Shown here piece by piece: positions 8,589 through 17,700 of a DNA stretch of 64,000 bases. The notes under the pieces were generated by a model. That model was not told the origin of the DNA. It did not search any database and was given only the letters and a program-made list of their open reading frames with translations. A program made the translations under genes and the position numbers. This DNA is from Bacteroidota bacterium (lineage in GTDB: Bacteria > Bacteroidota > Bacteroidia > Chitinophagales > Saprospiraceae): positions 41,837 through 105,836 of the forward strand of contig JANSWP010000013.1 in the NCBI GenBank assembly GCA_024743405.1, given 5' to 3'. Positions within the stretch are counted from its first letter, which is position 1. The number at the start of each line of letters is the position of its first letter.

Positions 8589-10280
8589 TTATTTTGTCCG
8601 CGTTCCTTTTAAAAGTCTTCGATACTTTCGGGCTTTTAATATTGCCCTTAGCCATAATAAAGCGAAAATCGCGCCTGAACTGATTAAGTAATTTGATAAT
8701 TTATCAAAACCATCAAAAGATGTGCGATAAGCCATGAAAAAGGAGGACAACATTAGTAAAACCATAATTAATTGCTGACCCAAAAAATAGAAAAGATTGG
8801 TCTTTTCTGTGTTTCCTTTTTGATTTAATACTACCTCACCTTTTCTAATTTTCAATAAAGTTTTCCTTAACTCTAGGGGTAAAGTGATGACATTTGTCAG
8901 ATTCTTTTTGATAAATTCAAAGATGAATTTAGGAAGATCGGAGAGGTCATTAACCACGAAATTTCTAAGATATGGGCGAACGACTTCCAATGGGTTCATT
9001 TGAGGAGCAAGCTCTGCGCTTATTCCGCCAGCGAGAATAATCATCCGGTTTAATAGAATATAATCTTTAGGTACCTGAAAAGAGTTGGTTAGGTCTTTTA
9101 TACTTATTAGATCCAATAGGCGGACGACATGTGAAGTTTCAAAATTGATTTGGATGTCATTAAAATTCAGACTCTCCATTTGGACTTCGTTTTGGAGAAA
9201 ATCTTGAACAAACTCTAAAATTTTTTCAGAAAATTGAGTGGACTCTTGCCCTTTGGCAATGAACCCCATGTATTGCATAGATTCAATGATCTCCTCCGAA
9301 TCTCCTTTTGTAACAGCATTAATTAAATCTGAAAGCCCTGTCTTCATTTTTTCACTCACAACAGATACAGCACCAAAATCTAGTAGAATTATTTCTTCAT
9401 TTTTGGTTACTAGGACGTTGCCAGGGTGAGGATCTGCATGATAAATGCCATCTTTTAAAACCATTTGGCAACACATTTCCAAAAATCGTTTAGCGAGGTT
9501 TTTTCTATCAATATTCCAACTATCTAATTGTTCAATATCATTGATTTTTACGCCACTAAAATATTGACTAGTGATAATTTTTGAAGTGCAAAATTCAGGG
9601 AAAAGTTGCGGAACAATTATTTTTTCTAAAGGCAATAAATTTTCATTAATCATTGCCATATAATTAGCTTCTTTAGAATAATTTAATTCTTCCTCAATCA
9701 TTTGGCGAACCTGAGCCGCAACGTGTTCAAGTCCTTTCATGCTAAAATAACTAGAAACCAATTTCATGACATTCTCAAATAATTGAAGATCAATTTCTGC
9801 AATTTTAGAGATATGATCATGTTGAATTTTGACAACCACTTCCTCGCCTGATTTGAGTTTGGCTCGATGAACTTGCCCAATAGAAGCAGAAGCAAGCGGA
9901 ATTTCTTGAAAAGTATCAAATAGAGATTCAATTGGTTTTCCTAATTCAGCTTCTACATTTTTTTTTATTTCTTCATAAGGGCGAGCAGGGGCACGATCTT
10001 GAAATTCTTCAAGTGGTTTTCGAAATTCCTCTGGTAAAAAGCTAGATAGAATGGAGACTAACTGTCCAATTTTTATAAATAATCCTCTTAATTCTAAAAA
10101 CGATTCCTTTAATTTAAAAGCACTTGAAACATGAAGTTTAGTTAATCTTGGCTGAAGATATTTTTGCCCCAATAATCGTCCTTTAAACAATAGCCATAAA
10201 TACCGTATAGCAATTGAAAAAGTGGTAGAGTACACTTTTCTTGACCGCCAAGATCTAGAGAGGAATTTTTTTGAATTCAT
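8589..10280 (-). CDS. AarF/ABC1/UbiB-family atypical kinase
   Basis: A 563-aa member of the UbiB/ABC1/ADCK family, atypical kinase-like ATPases linked to quinone or lipid homeostasis. Marks in order: the family-specific KxGQ motif as KIGQLVS (about residue 72), the A-rich loop as PLASASIGQVHRA (about 130), the lysine of VVVKIQ (about 149), EELNYSKEA, the catalytic loop HADPHPGN (about 281) and LLDFGA (about 300). Two hydrophobic helices near the C-terminus (about residues 505-550) should anchor it in the inner membrane, as in UbiB. Its exact substrate cannot be told from the sequence. It is transcribed divergently from the DUF2461 gene. Confidence 0.9.
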   Translation of the reverse strand: MNSKKFLSRSWRSRKVYSTTFSIAIRYLWLLFKGRLLGQKYLQPRLTKLHVSSAFKLKESFLELRGLFIKIGQLVSILSSFLPEEFRKPLEEFQDRAPARPYEEIKKNVEAELGKPIESLFDTFQEIPLASASIGQVHRAKLKSGEEVVVKIQHDHISKIAEIDLQLFENVMKLVSSYFSMKGLEHVAAQVRQMIEEELNYSKEANYMAMINENLLPLEKIIVPQLFPEFCTSKIITSQYFSGVKINDIEQLDSWNIDRKNLAKRFLEMCCQMVLKDGIYHADPHPGNVLVTKNEEIILLDFGAVSVVSEKMKTGLSDLINAVTKGDSEEIIESMQYMGFIAKGQESTQFSEKILEFVQDFLQNEVQMESLNFNDIQINFETSHVVRLLDLISIKDLTNSFQVPKDYILLNRMIILAGGISAELAPQMNPLEVVRPYLRNFVVNDLSDLPKFIFEFIKKNLTNVITLPLELRKTLLKIRKGEVVLNQKGNTEKTNLFYFLGQQLIMVLLMLSSFFMAYRTSFDGFDKLSNYLISSGAIFALLWLRAILKARKYRRLLKGTRTK

Positions 10281-10308
10281 GGTTTAAATGTAAACGATAG
10301 ACCTGAAT

Positions 10309-10325
10309 TGTAACAATTTATTACA
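10309..10325. promoter_or_regulatory. TGTAA-N7-TTACA inverted repeat between divergent genes
   Basis: TGTAACAATTTATTACA lies about 30 bases before the AarF-type gene and about 95 before the DUF2461 gene, a position suited to a dimeric regulator of either. In AT-rich DNA such a repeat can arise by chance. Confidence 0.25.
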
Positions 10326-10386
10326 GTTTGATTTTAAAATGTCTTTTGAACTCATTTGCAGGGAGTTCCCAACTTTTCCTTTTTAG

Positions 10387-10394
10387 TATATTTG
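10387..10394 (+). promoter_or_regulatory. Bacteroidota -7 promoter element for the DUF2461 gene
   Basis: TATATTTG matches the Bacteroidota -7 consensus TAnnTTTG and ends 25 bases before the ATG at 10420. A well-placed -33 TTG was not found, so the call rests on the -7 box alone. Confidence 0.4.
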
Positions 10395-10419
10395 ACACTT
10401 TTTAGAAAATAAATTATCT

Positions 10420-11094
10420 ATGAATACCATTCCACAGTCTGTTCTTGATTTTTTGAAAGAAATAGAATTGAATAATAATAGAGTTTGGTTTAATGAAAAT
10501 AAGCTTCGTTATCAAGAACAGCAAGCTCATATGAAGGCATTTGGTGAAGCACTTCTAGATGAGATGTCTCACCATGATCATATTGAGCGGTTCAAACTAC
10601 TAAGAATATACAGAGATGTAAGGTTTTCAAAAAACAAATTGCCATATAAAAAAAATATGAGTGGTAGTATGAGTCGGGCTACAAAATGGCTTCGAGGAGG
10701 CTATTATTTTCATATTGAACCTGGTAATTCTTTTGCGGCAGGAGGCTTTTGGTCCCCAAATTCAGCTGATTTGAAAAGAATTCGGACAGAAATAGAAGCG
10801 GATGATCAACCTTTGCGGACTATTATTGCTGATCCTATATTTCAAAAAACCTTTGGTGTATTGCAAGGCGAAGGAGTAAAAACAGCTCCCAAAGGATTTT
10901 CGAAAGAACATCCTGCGATAGATTTAAAACGTAAAAAACAATTTATTGTAACTCGAAAATTCAGTGATAAGGAAGTCACCTCTGGCAATTTTTTGAGTGA
11001 ATTGGATCAAACATTCAGGAATATGCGTCCATTCTTTGATTACATGAGTGAGGTACTTACGACTGATGCAAATGGGATCCCAATTGAGGACTAA
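10420..11094 (+). CDS. DUF2461 domain-containing protein
   Basis: A 224-aa cytosolic protein that spans the length of the DUF2461 (TIGR02453) family. Recognisable segments are WFNENKLRYQ near residue 25, the RIYRDVRFSKNKLPYK stretch around residue 64, GGYYFHIEPGNSFAAGGFW around residue 91, and the C-terminal part with RKKQFIVTRKFSD. The molecular function of the family is not established. The gene stands alone, divergent from the AarF-type kinase, and an AT-rich gap follows it. Confidence 0.88.
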   Translation: MNTIPQSVLDFLKEIELNNNRVWFNENKLRYQEQQAHMKAFGEALLDEMSHHDHIERFKLLRIYRDVRFSKNKLPYKKNMSGSMSRATKWLRGGYYFHIEPGNSFAAGGFWSPNSADLKRIRTEIEADDQPLRTIIADPIFQKTFGVLQGEGVKTAPKGFSKEHPAIDLKRKKQFIVTRKFSDKEVTSGNFLSELDQTFRNMRPFFDYMSEVLTTDANGIPIED

Positions 11095-11106
11095 ATGGTT
11101 ATTCAA

Positions 11107-11503
11107 AATATTTAAATTAAAAAGAAGGGATATTATAATTGGCTATTAGTTGATTATAGTTGGTTTATTTTTTTAATTTAACCTGATTTGCAATATAATA
11201 TTTTTATTTTTTTTCTGTTATGTAGTTTTAATTTTTTAGAAATGTACTTGTAAAATAAAATTATTTTATACTTTTACAATCTTCTTTCCCGTGAGCATTT
11301 CCAAAACGAATAAATTTTTAGACTAGAGATTGGTCTAGGCTTTACTGCCCACACCAAAAACTATCACTTAAATTCATATTAAGTTGAGAATCATACATCA
11401 CATGATTCCATTCCAAAAACTGATATAATGACAAGTGATTTTTGTATTAACTCTATTCAAAAGCCTCTTAATTCCTATTTTTTAAACCATTTATTAATCA
11501 GTC
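11107..11503. other. AT-rich intergenic stretch, nothing recognised
   Basis: About 400 bases with long A/T runs and no convincing open frame, strong hairpin or repeat. A short inverted repeat (CTAGA/TCTAG, near 11322-11338) is the only structure noticed. Confidence 0.4.
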
Positions 11504-11512
11504 TTGCTAAAA

Positions 11513-11722
11513 ATGCAAGAAAAAAAATGCTTCGCTATGACTAGAACAGAAAGTTCCAAACGAAAGCAAATTATTTCTAAACTTACAATTGCTGCTAATA
11601 AAGCAGTGATAAAATCAAAAGGGAAATTTAAGCAATTAAAAGAGGATTCTGTTAGACCATTAAAAGATTTACCTAATCACTTGAGACCTCTAGACGCTGA
11701 ACTTCAACCTACATTTGACTAA
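11513..11722 (+). CDS. Small basic protein, hypothetical
   Basis: An ORF of 69 codons from the ATG at 11513 (a TTG lies three codons earlier). The product is lysine/arginine-rich in its first two thirds, with no signal peptide or membrane segment, and ends in a more acidic, proline-containing tail. I do not recognise a family. Support for a real gene: it is the only substantial frame in about 800 bases, its composition looks protein-like, and a strong terminator follows about 80 bases downstream. It could still be chance. Confidence 0.4.
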   Translation: MQEKKCFAMTRTESSKRKQIISKLTIAANKAVIKSKGKFKQLKEDSVRPLKDLPNHLRPLDAELQPTFD

Positions 11723-11802
11723 GATTATTTTAAGGTTCAATCTTGTGAACCACATACATTCTAATCAAAAATCATTTCAAAAACAGATTGCCAACTTAAC
11801 AA

Positions 11803-11832
11803 AAAAGGCTGCCAAATTATTGGCAGCCTTTT
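11803..11832. terminator. Bidirectional intrinsic terminator
   Basis: AAAAGGCTGCCAA and TTGGCAGCCTTTT pair perfectly over 13 bp around a 4-nt loop, with an A run before and a T run after. It separates the rightward small ORF from the leftward lipoprotein gene at 11873. Confidence 0.85.
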
Positions 11833-11872
11833 GTCATTAGGGAACAACTAAAGGAAGGGTATAACTGGAAGT

Positions 11873-13051
11873 TTACCTTATTAATCGTTGTCTAGACATT
11901 TCTCTTTTTATTATAGGCTTTAATTTATCCGCAGCATCTAATAATAGCTGATTATTTGTAGGAAAGGGTCTTGGCTTATTGCCTATTCGTTTTTTTGAAT
12001 CTTCACTAAGTGCTCTTTCATCTCCTTCAAAACGAGAGGCATAATTCTCAAAAACAGCTTCAACTGTCATTGGTTCTGAGTGTATTAATTCCCGAGTCTG
12101 ATTATCGAAAAAGTCTAATTGTCCACCGACTGCTGCAGCTTTATGCTGATAGATTTCGAAGACATTAGCTTTTATAAAAACTTTTTTTGGTACTTTAATA
12201 TCATTCCCTGCCGTATCCTTTTTTACATTTCCTCTTTCATCAAGAACATATTCAAACCCATCTTCAATTTCCTTATCATCAACGTATTGTCGTTCTTTTT
12301 CAGATTCTTGACTCACATCGATTGTCGTTAAATTCATGACAACTGTAAAATCATAAGTAAGATTTGATTTTGAATTCAAATAGTAATTTTTCCATTTTGA
12401 ATTTAAATCTCTTACACTCATTTTTTTAATTCTAGACTCAAACCCTCTTGGTAGTATTGAACCGGAATTATTGTCCATTTTAAATAAAATATGGGTTGTG
12501 CCGAGTTCAAATGCAATTTTCTCTAATTGACGTGTATCGCGATAATTTTTATAATAGGTATTGATTTTTTCTAATGCATTTAACGCCTCACGAGCAGCCA
12601 ATTTATCACCGTTTTCAGCTTGTTTTAATAGATCTTGAGCCCGATTGTAATAATATTCAGCAGTTCGTTCTTTAGATTCTCTTTCTAATTCTTCAATTCT
12701 TACAAATCGAAATTCAGCCTTTCTGCCATTTTCATCATATAATGGAATTAAAGGATCAATCTTAGACTGTCTTTTTCTGATTTTTTGATGAATTCGATTA
12801 ATAGCAATCCAATTCTCTTCCCGACCATCTCTTTTTAAATTGTCTGCTTCACGCATGTCACGTTTAGTGGCTCGATCGAAGGCTTTCTCTAAGGCACCAA
12901 CAAACTCAGCCTTTTTTTTCTTTTTTCCTCTTAATTTTTCAACGGCTAAATTAATGGCTTGATCATAATTTCCTTTCTCAATTAATTTGGATGGGGAATT
13001 ACAGGCAGCAAAAATTAATACAAAAAGTAATAATAGATTAATTGATTTCAT
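11873..13051 (-). CDS. TPR-like lipoprotein, hypothetical
   Basis: A 392-aa predicted lipoprotein: signal peptide with lipobox FAAC, then GNYDQAINLAVEKLRGKKKKK, which resembles the first helices of a tetratricopeptide repeat. Residues about 40-190 are highly charged and helical, and the C-terminal half (about 190-392) looks more beta-rich and is not recognised. It is probably periplasmic and may take part in an envelope complex, but no specific role is visible. It ends 41 bases from a strong bidirectional terminator and seems to be a single-gene unit. Confidence 0.75.
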   Translation of the reverse strand: MKSINLLLLFVLIFAACNSPSKLIEKGNYDQAINLAVEKLRGKKKKKAEFVGALEKAFDRATKRDMREADNLKRDGREENWIAINRIHQKIRKRQSKIDPLIPLYDENGRKAEFRFVRIEELERESKERTAEYYYNRAQDLLKQAENGDKLAAREALNALEKINTYYKNYRDTRQLEKIAFELGTTHILFKMDNNSGSILPRGFESRIKKMSVRDLNSKWKNYYLNSKSNLTYDFTVVMNLTTIDVSQESEKERQYVDDKEIEDGFEYVLDERGNVKKDTAGNDIKVPKKVFIKANVFEIYQHKAAAVGGQLDFFDNQTRELIHSEPMTVEAVFENYASRFEGDERALSEDSKKRIGNKPRPFPTNNQLLLDAADKLKPIIKREMSRQRLIR

Positions 13052-13282
13052 ATCAATGGATTGTGTTTAGACTTATTTAAATTAAGGACAAAATTATCAT
13101 AAATAAGTATTCTCCGAAATTTTTTTGGAAACCATTCTCCTTATGTTAATATAAGGTTATTGAGAAGAAGATAGATAGGGTTTATTTGTCTGGGAATTAT
13201 GAAGCGATGGCTATTAGGTTCCGTGTTTTTTGCTAGAGGAATCAAAATCCAATTTATTTTCTCCGAGTTCCTTAAAATGAAA

Positions 13283-13312
13283 AAGCCATTATCCAATTAT
13301 GGATAATGGCTT
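13283..13312. terminator. Hairpin AAGCCATTATCCA/TGGATAATGGCTT
   Basis: A perfect 13-bp stem with a 4-nt loop, preceded by an A run (a T run on the minus strand). It lies just beyond the stop of the leftward 54-aa membrane protein and is probably its terminator. Confidence 0.6.
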
Positions 13313-13375
13313 ATGAAAAAATCCTTTGTGTTTCTAGGTGAAAATTTTAAAGTGTGAGCTACAAATCATTAGTAT

Positions 13376-13540
13376 CTATATAACCGCGAAAAGACCAATC
13401 GTTCCAATAAAAATTAGCATAACTGCCAGTACTTTATCGAGAAATGATTTTCTGCGACTTTCAGCGGTTTCTTCAAGGTACTGTTCTAAAGTGTAGATAG
13501 CAGTAGCAGTTGACTGCATGTTGTTGTCAAAGTGCGACAT
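13376..13540 (-). CDS. 54-aa small membrane protein, hypothetical
   Basis: Reading leftward from the ATG at 13540, a 54-codon frame encodes a hydrophilic, acidic N-terminal half containing YTLEQYLEETAESRRKS and then one hydrophobic helix containing LAVMLIFIGTIGLFAVI directly before the stop. That is the layout of a C-tail-anchored small membrane protein. A terminator hairpin follows (13283-13312) and a TAACTTTG box lies about 55 bases upstream. No family is recognised. Confidence 0.5.
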   Translation of the reverse strand: MSHFDNNMQSTATAIYTLEQYLEETAESRRKSFLDKVLAVMLIFIGTIGLFAVI

Positions 13541-13594
13541 AGCTCATGGGATGATTGTGCCCGTTATTTAACGGACCAATAGACCAAACCGGTT

Positions 13595-13602
13595 CAAAGT
13601 TA
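13595..13602 (-). promoter_or_regulatory. Possible -7 element TAACTTTG for the 54-aa gene
   Basis: On the minus strand TAACTTTG matches TAnnTTTG and ends 54 bases before the ATG at 13540. The -33 box is unclear. Confidence 0.3.
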
Positions 13603-13619
13603 GTCTATTCGACCACAAT

Positions 13620-14500
13620 GGGCATTGTTAATAAAGGGATTATAAAACTTTTCTAATATGTTCTTTAGGCAAATAGGTAAACAAGTCGTGCAAATGATGG
13701 CGTCAGAATTATAAATTTGTTAATAATGGATTTTAAAATATAATTTCTTAAACCTCATTCCGAATACAGTCGTTTTTCCATTTACCCACACTTCTTTGAT
13801 TGCAAAATTCAAGCCATTATATGTTAATAGAATCGCGGAATTGCATCATAAGCAATTGTATATTAATTGATTAAACAATAAAAAAATAATATTTTAATTA
13901 TTTAATCATAATAAATAATGGCCTACCAAATAGGTATATGCATTTGATTTGAAGGAGAAGGAAAGATATTATTTCTCTCATGCTTGTTTGATTCCCTCCA
14001 AACATTTTCTCTTAAAAGAGAATTAAGTGATAAGTCGATAAATAACTATATATCACTTTTTTGCTTTACATATTGCAATCACTTTCACATTTCAATACAA
14101 TAAATTTTAAATGAATCCTATGAAATAAGAAAGATTAACTGTTACAAGTAATCAGAAAGAAGCGGGTAAATGGTAAAAAAATATTCCTAAGTTCCGGGAA
14201 AGTCACTGAATAGTATAAATCAGTGAGCAGAATAACTTTAAGTCCAAGGTCGGTGTGTCAAGTGTTTCGCAGTGTGTTAATTTAATCCAAAAAGTGTTTC
14301 ATGGTATGTTAAATTGATCCTTTCTTACAATTTGAAAGCAAACAATTTAATTTCTTATTCTGGTCGTATTAGTCTAGGTAACAGTTCGTCAAAGCATGTA
14401 TGTTTCTTTATTCTAAATGTATGTGCACAGTGCAAATATAGTAACACACTTTAGATAAAAAAAATTATATATTAAGAAAATCATAATTTTTACTCAATGA
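13620..14500. other. Gene-poor AT-rich stretch
   Basis: About 900 bases with no convincing frame on either strand. Apart from the 29-bp tandem repeat at 14260-14320 nothing distinctive was seen. It may be a remnant of deleted or mobile DNA. Confidence 0.4.
14252..14320. repeat. Two tandem imperfect 29-bp repeats, possible IS21-type end
   Basis: 14260-14288 and 14292-14320 share AAGTGTTTC, then GT.TGTTAA, then TT.ATCC, with a 32-bp period, 24 of 29 positions identical. Internally repeated termini with a TGTTAAATTGATCC-like segment recall IS21-family ends. No istA or istB homologue lies nearby, so this would be a solo or relict end. The assignment is a resemblance only. Confidence 0.35.
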
Positions 14501-14662
14501 AATTTATAAATAATTGATTATCAATATTTTAATTATTAAAAAAAATGCAAACCATTTGGTTTGGGAATTGTAAAATGCTATTTGGAATAATGCTGTACTT
14601 CCTTTATCGTTTATTAACAGATGATTATATAATGTAAAAATAATAATTTTCATAAAGCCCTT

Positions 14663-14704
14663 AAAAAAAGGCAGTATCCTAATCAAAAACGGATACTGCC
14701 TTTA
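14663..14704 (-). terminator. Intrinsic terminator of the giant HYR-repeat gene
   Basis: GGCAGTATCC and GGATACTGCC pair perfectly, with a run of seven T after the stem on the minus strand. It lies 27 bases past the stop codon at 14731. Confidence 0.85.
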
Positions 14705-14730
14705 TAGCTTACAATTATTTGGAATCTAGC

Positions 14731-17700
14731 TTAATCTAATTTAATGATTCGCTCTATTTTCATTCGTTGATTATCAAATTCAATCGTAATAAAATAAACT
14801 CCAGCAGGCTGGTCTTTTAGATTTATCTTCTTCAAGGTAGAACCGTTTGGAATTATCTCTTCTGAAATCAGAATACCCAATTCATTGTGCACGTTGATTT
14901 TGATTCCTTCCTCCAAATTATCGAATAATAACTCAATAGTCACTTCATCGAAAGTTGGATTCGGGTAAATTTGATAATTTATATCACGAGATTCAGGATC
15001 ATTTAAATATCGCACCACCATTGTATCCGAGTTAATTGGAGTATCTCCAATGTTTAGGGCTCGAATGCGGTAGAAGTTGTTCCCCAATCTTGGTTCTTCA
15101 TCAATAAATTCATAATTATCAGATTCTGTATTAAAGTTCAATCGACCTTCAATAATACCAATATTATAAAAATGCTCGTTGTCCGCTGATCTTTGGACTG
15201 CAAAGAGATGATTCATAGTGACAGCTGAAAACTCCCAATCTAGATAAGTTTGTTGACCATCTGTGTCTGCATTTACAGCAATGAAATACGGATTAGAGTT
15301 CAAGAAACAGCCAACACAATCTGGGATGGTAATAACTTGAATTTGTGTACTAGTATTTCCACATTCATCAGTAGCGGTCCATTCTCTTACTAATTCACAG
15401 GTAGCACTATTGCCATATGGTGGATTGGTATATTCATTAAATTCGATAATTGGATTACCATCGCAACCATCGATTGCTGTTACGATTAGTGGATCTGTGA
15501 CTTCAGCACAAAGCAAAATGGTATCAGAAGGTACTCCTATCAATTGAGGAGCGGTAGTGTCCACAACCATAAATGTTAAGGTTAGAGTATCGGCATTTCC
15601 ACAGTCATCTTCGCCAATCCAACTACAGACCATTGTTACTTTTAATCCTCCATTAGTAGTACAATCAGCTTGATATATTTCTTCTTCCAAAGTAACATTA
15701 ACATCTCCACATGCATCCTCTACAATAATATCATCCTCTCCTAAGAACCAAAAGTTTTCACAATCAACCACTAATGTATCGCCATCTTGGGCACCATTAA
15801 TCATTGGATGATTAGGCGTGATCGTAGGTGGCGTTGTATCTATAATTTGTACAATGACTTTTAAGGTATCTTGATTGCCACAATTATCGATGGCGATCCA
15901 ACTACAGGTTAAAGTGGTTTTTATTCCATCTATGGTGCAGTCAGCATTTTCAGCAGTTTCTGTAAATAGAACGGTTGGCGAACTATCACAAATATCTGTG
16001 GCTATTACATCATTTTCGTTGAAGAAATCAAAACTGTTGCATTCTATCTGGATCGTGTCACAATGATTTAAATTATTCAATAATGGATTATTGAAGGTTA
16101 ATTCTGGTGCAGTCGTATCTGTAAGCGTAATTTTTTGGATACAAGTTTCAGTATTTCCGCAATCATCCGTTACTGTCCAGGTTCGAGTAATGAGAATAGT
16201 ACATGAATCAACAGGGTTGGTATCATCTGTATAAGAAACATCTAAATCCGTTGTGCAATTATCGGTACCAGTGGCCGTTCCCGTAATCAATGGATCTGTT
16301 GAACTACCACATTCAATAGTAATATCACTTGGACAAGAAGTAATGGAAGGAGAAGATTGATCCGTTATGGTAATAGTTTGAATACAAGTCGCTTCATTTC
16401 CACAATCATCCGTTGATGTCCAAGTTCTTTGAATCTCAGTTGTACAATCATCGATTACTACTACTACATCTGAATAACTTAGATCAACAGTCGGATCACA
16501 ATTGTCAAAAGCAAATGGCTCACCAGTTTCATTAGGATCTGTTGAATCAGTGCATTCGATCACTTTATCTTGCGGGCAATTAATCGTTGGAACACCCATG
16601 TCGATAGTGTTGATTATTTGAATACAACTTGCTTGATTTCCACAATCATCTTTAGCCGTCCAAGTTCTTTCGATAAAAGAGTCACAATTGGAATTGGATA
16701 CAACCTTGTCGTAATAAGTGATATCTACATTTTGATCACAAATGTCTGTTGCAGTTGCTTGCCCGGTTAAAGCTGGATCAGTAGAAGCATCACATTGAAT
16801 AGTGAGGTCACTAGGACAAGTAATAGCTGGCGGTGTTTGATCAGTTACCGTTATTATTTGAACACAAGAAGTGGCATTTCCACAGTCATCAATAGCCGTC
16901 CAAGTTCGATTGATTACATATTGGCAATCAGAAACTTGAATGTTTTCATCATTGTAAGTGATGGTTACGTTTTGATCACAATTGTCCGTTTCAGTCGCAA
17001 GACCGGTGGTGTTTGGATCTGCTGTTTCATTACATTCTAAAGTGACATCGGCAGGACAAGTAATGATTGGTTTTTGTGTATCTTTAATGGTAATTATCTG
17101 CATACAAGTTGCTGTCAACCCACAATCATCCGTAGCTGTCCAAGTTCTATGAATTTGAGAAATACATTCATCGACTATTTTCAATTCGTCAGCGTAAGTA
17201 ACATCAACATTAGTATCACAGTTATCGGAAGCAGTCGCAAAACCTAAGTTTTGAGGATCAGAAGAAGCATCACATTCGATAGTGACATCAATTGGGCAGC
17301 TAATACTTGGAGCTTCGAGATCTAAAACCTTAATGACTTGAACACAAGAAGTTGTATTTCCACAATCGTCAGCAGCTATCCAAGTTCTGTAAATGTCTAA
17401 TTCACAGTTGCTGATTTGATCCAAACTATCAGTGTAAGTAACGATAGCTGAATCACAATTATCGGTTGCTGTAGCTTGCCCTGTGTTAGCAGGATCAGAA
17501 CTTTCTTCGCAATTAATAGTCACCCCAGCTGGACAGTCTAAAACAGGTGCAATATCATCAATGATGGTAATGATTTGGACACAAGAAGTGGTGTTTCCAC
17601 AATCATCGGTAGCCGTCCAAGTTCTTTCGATTGTTGTTTCACAAGAAGAAATGGTTTTCGTTACATCGGTATAGTCCATATCTAAATCTGGATCACAATT

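Noticed and set aside
14504..14686. Leftward 60-codon frame after the giant HYR gene
   Set aside because: It overlaps the intrinsic terminator hairpin, is dominated by Ile/Phe/Leu from AT-rich sequence, and has no supporting features.
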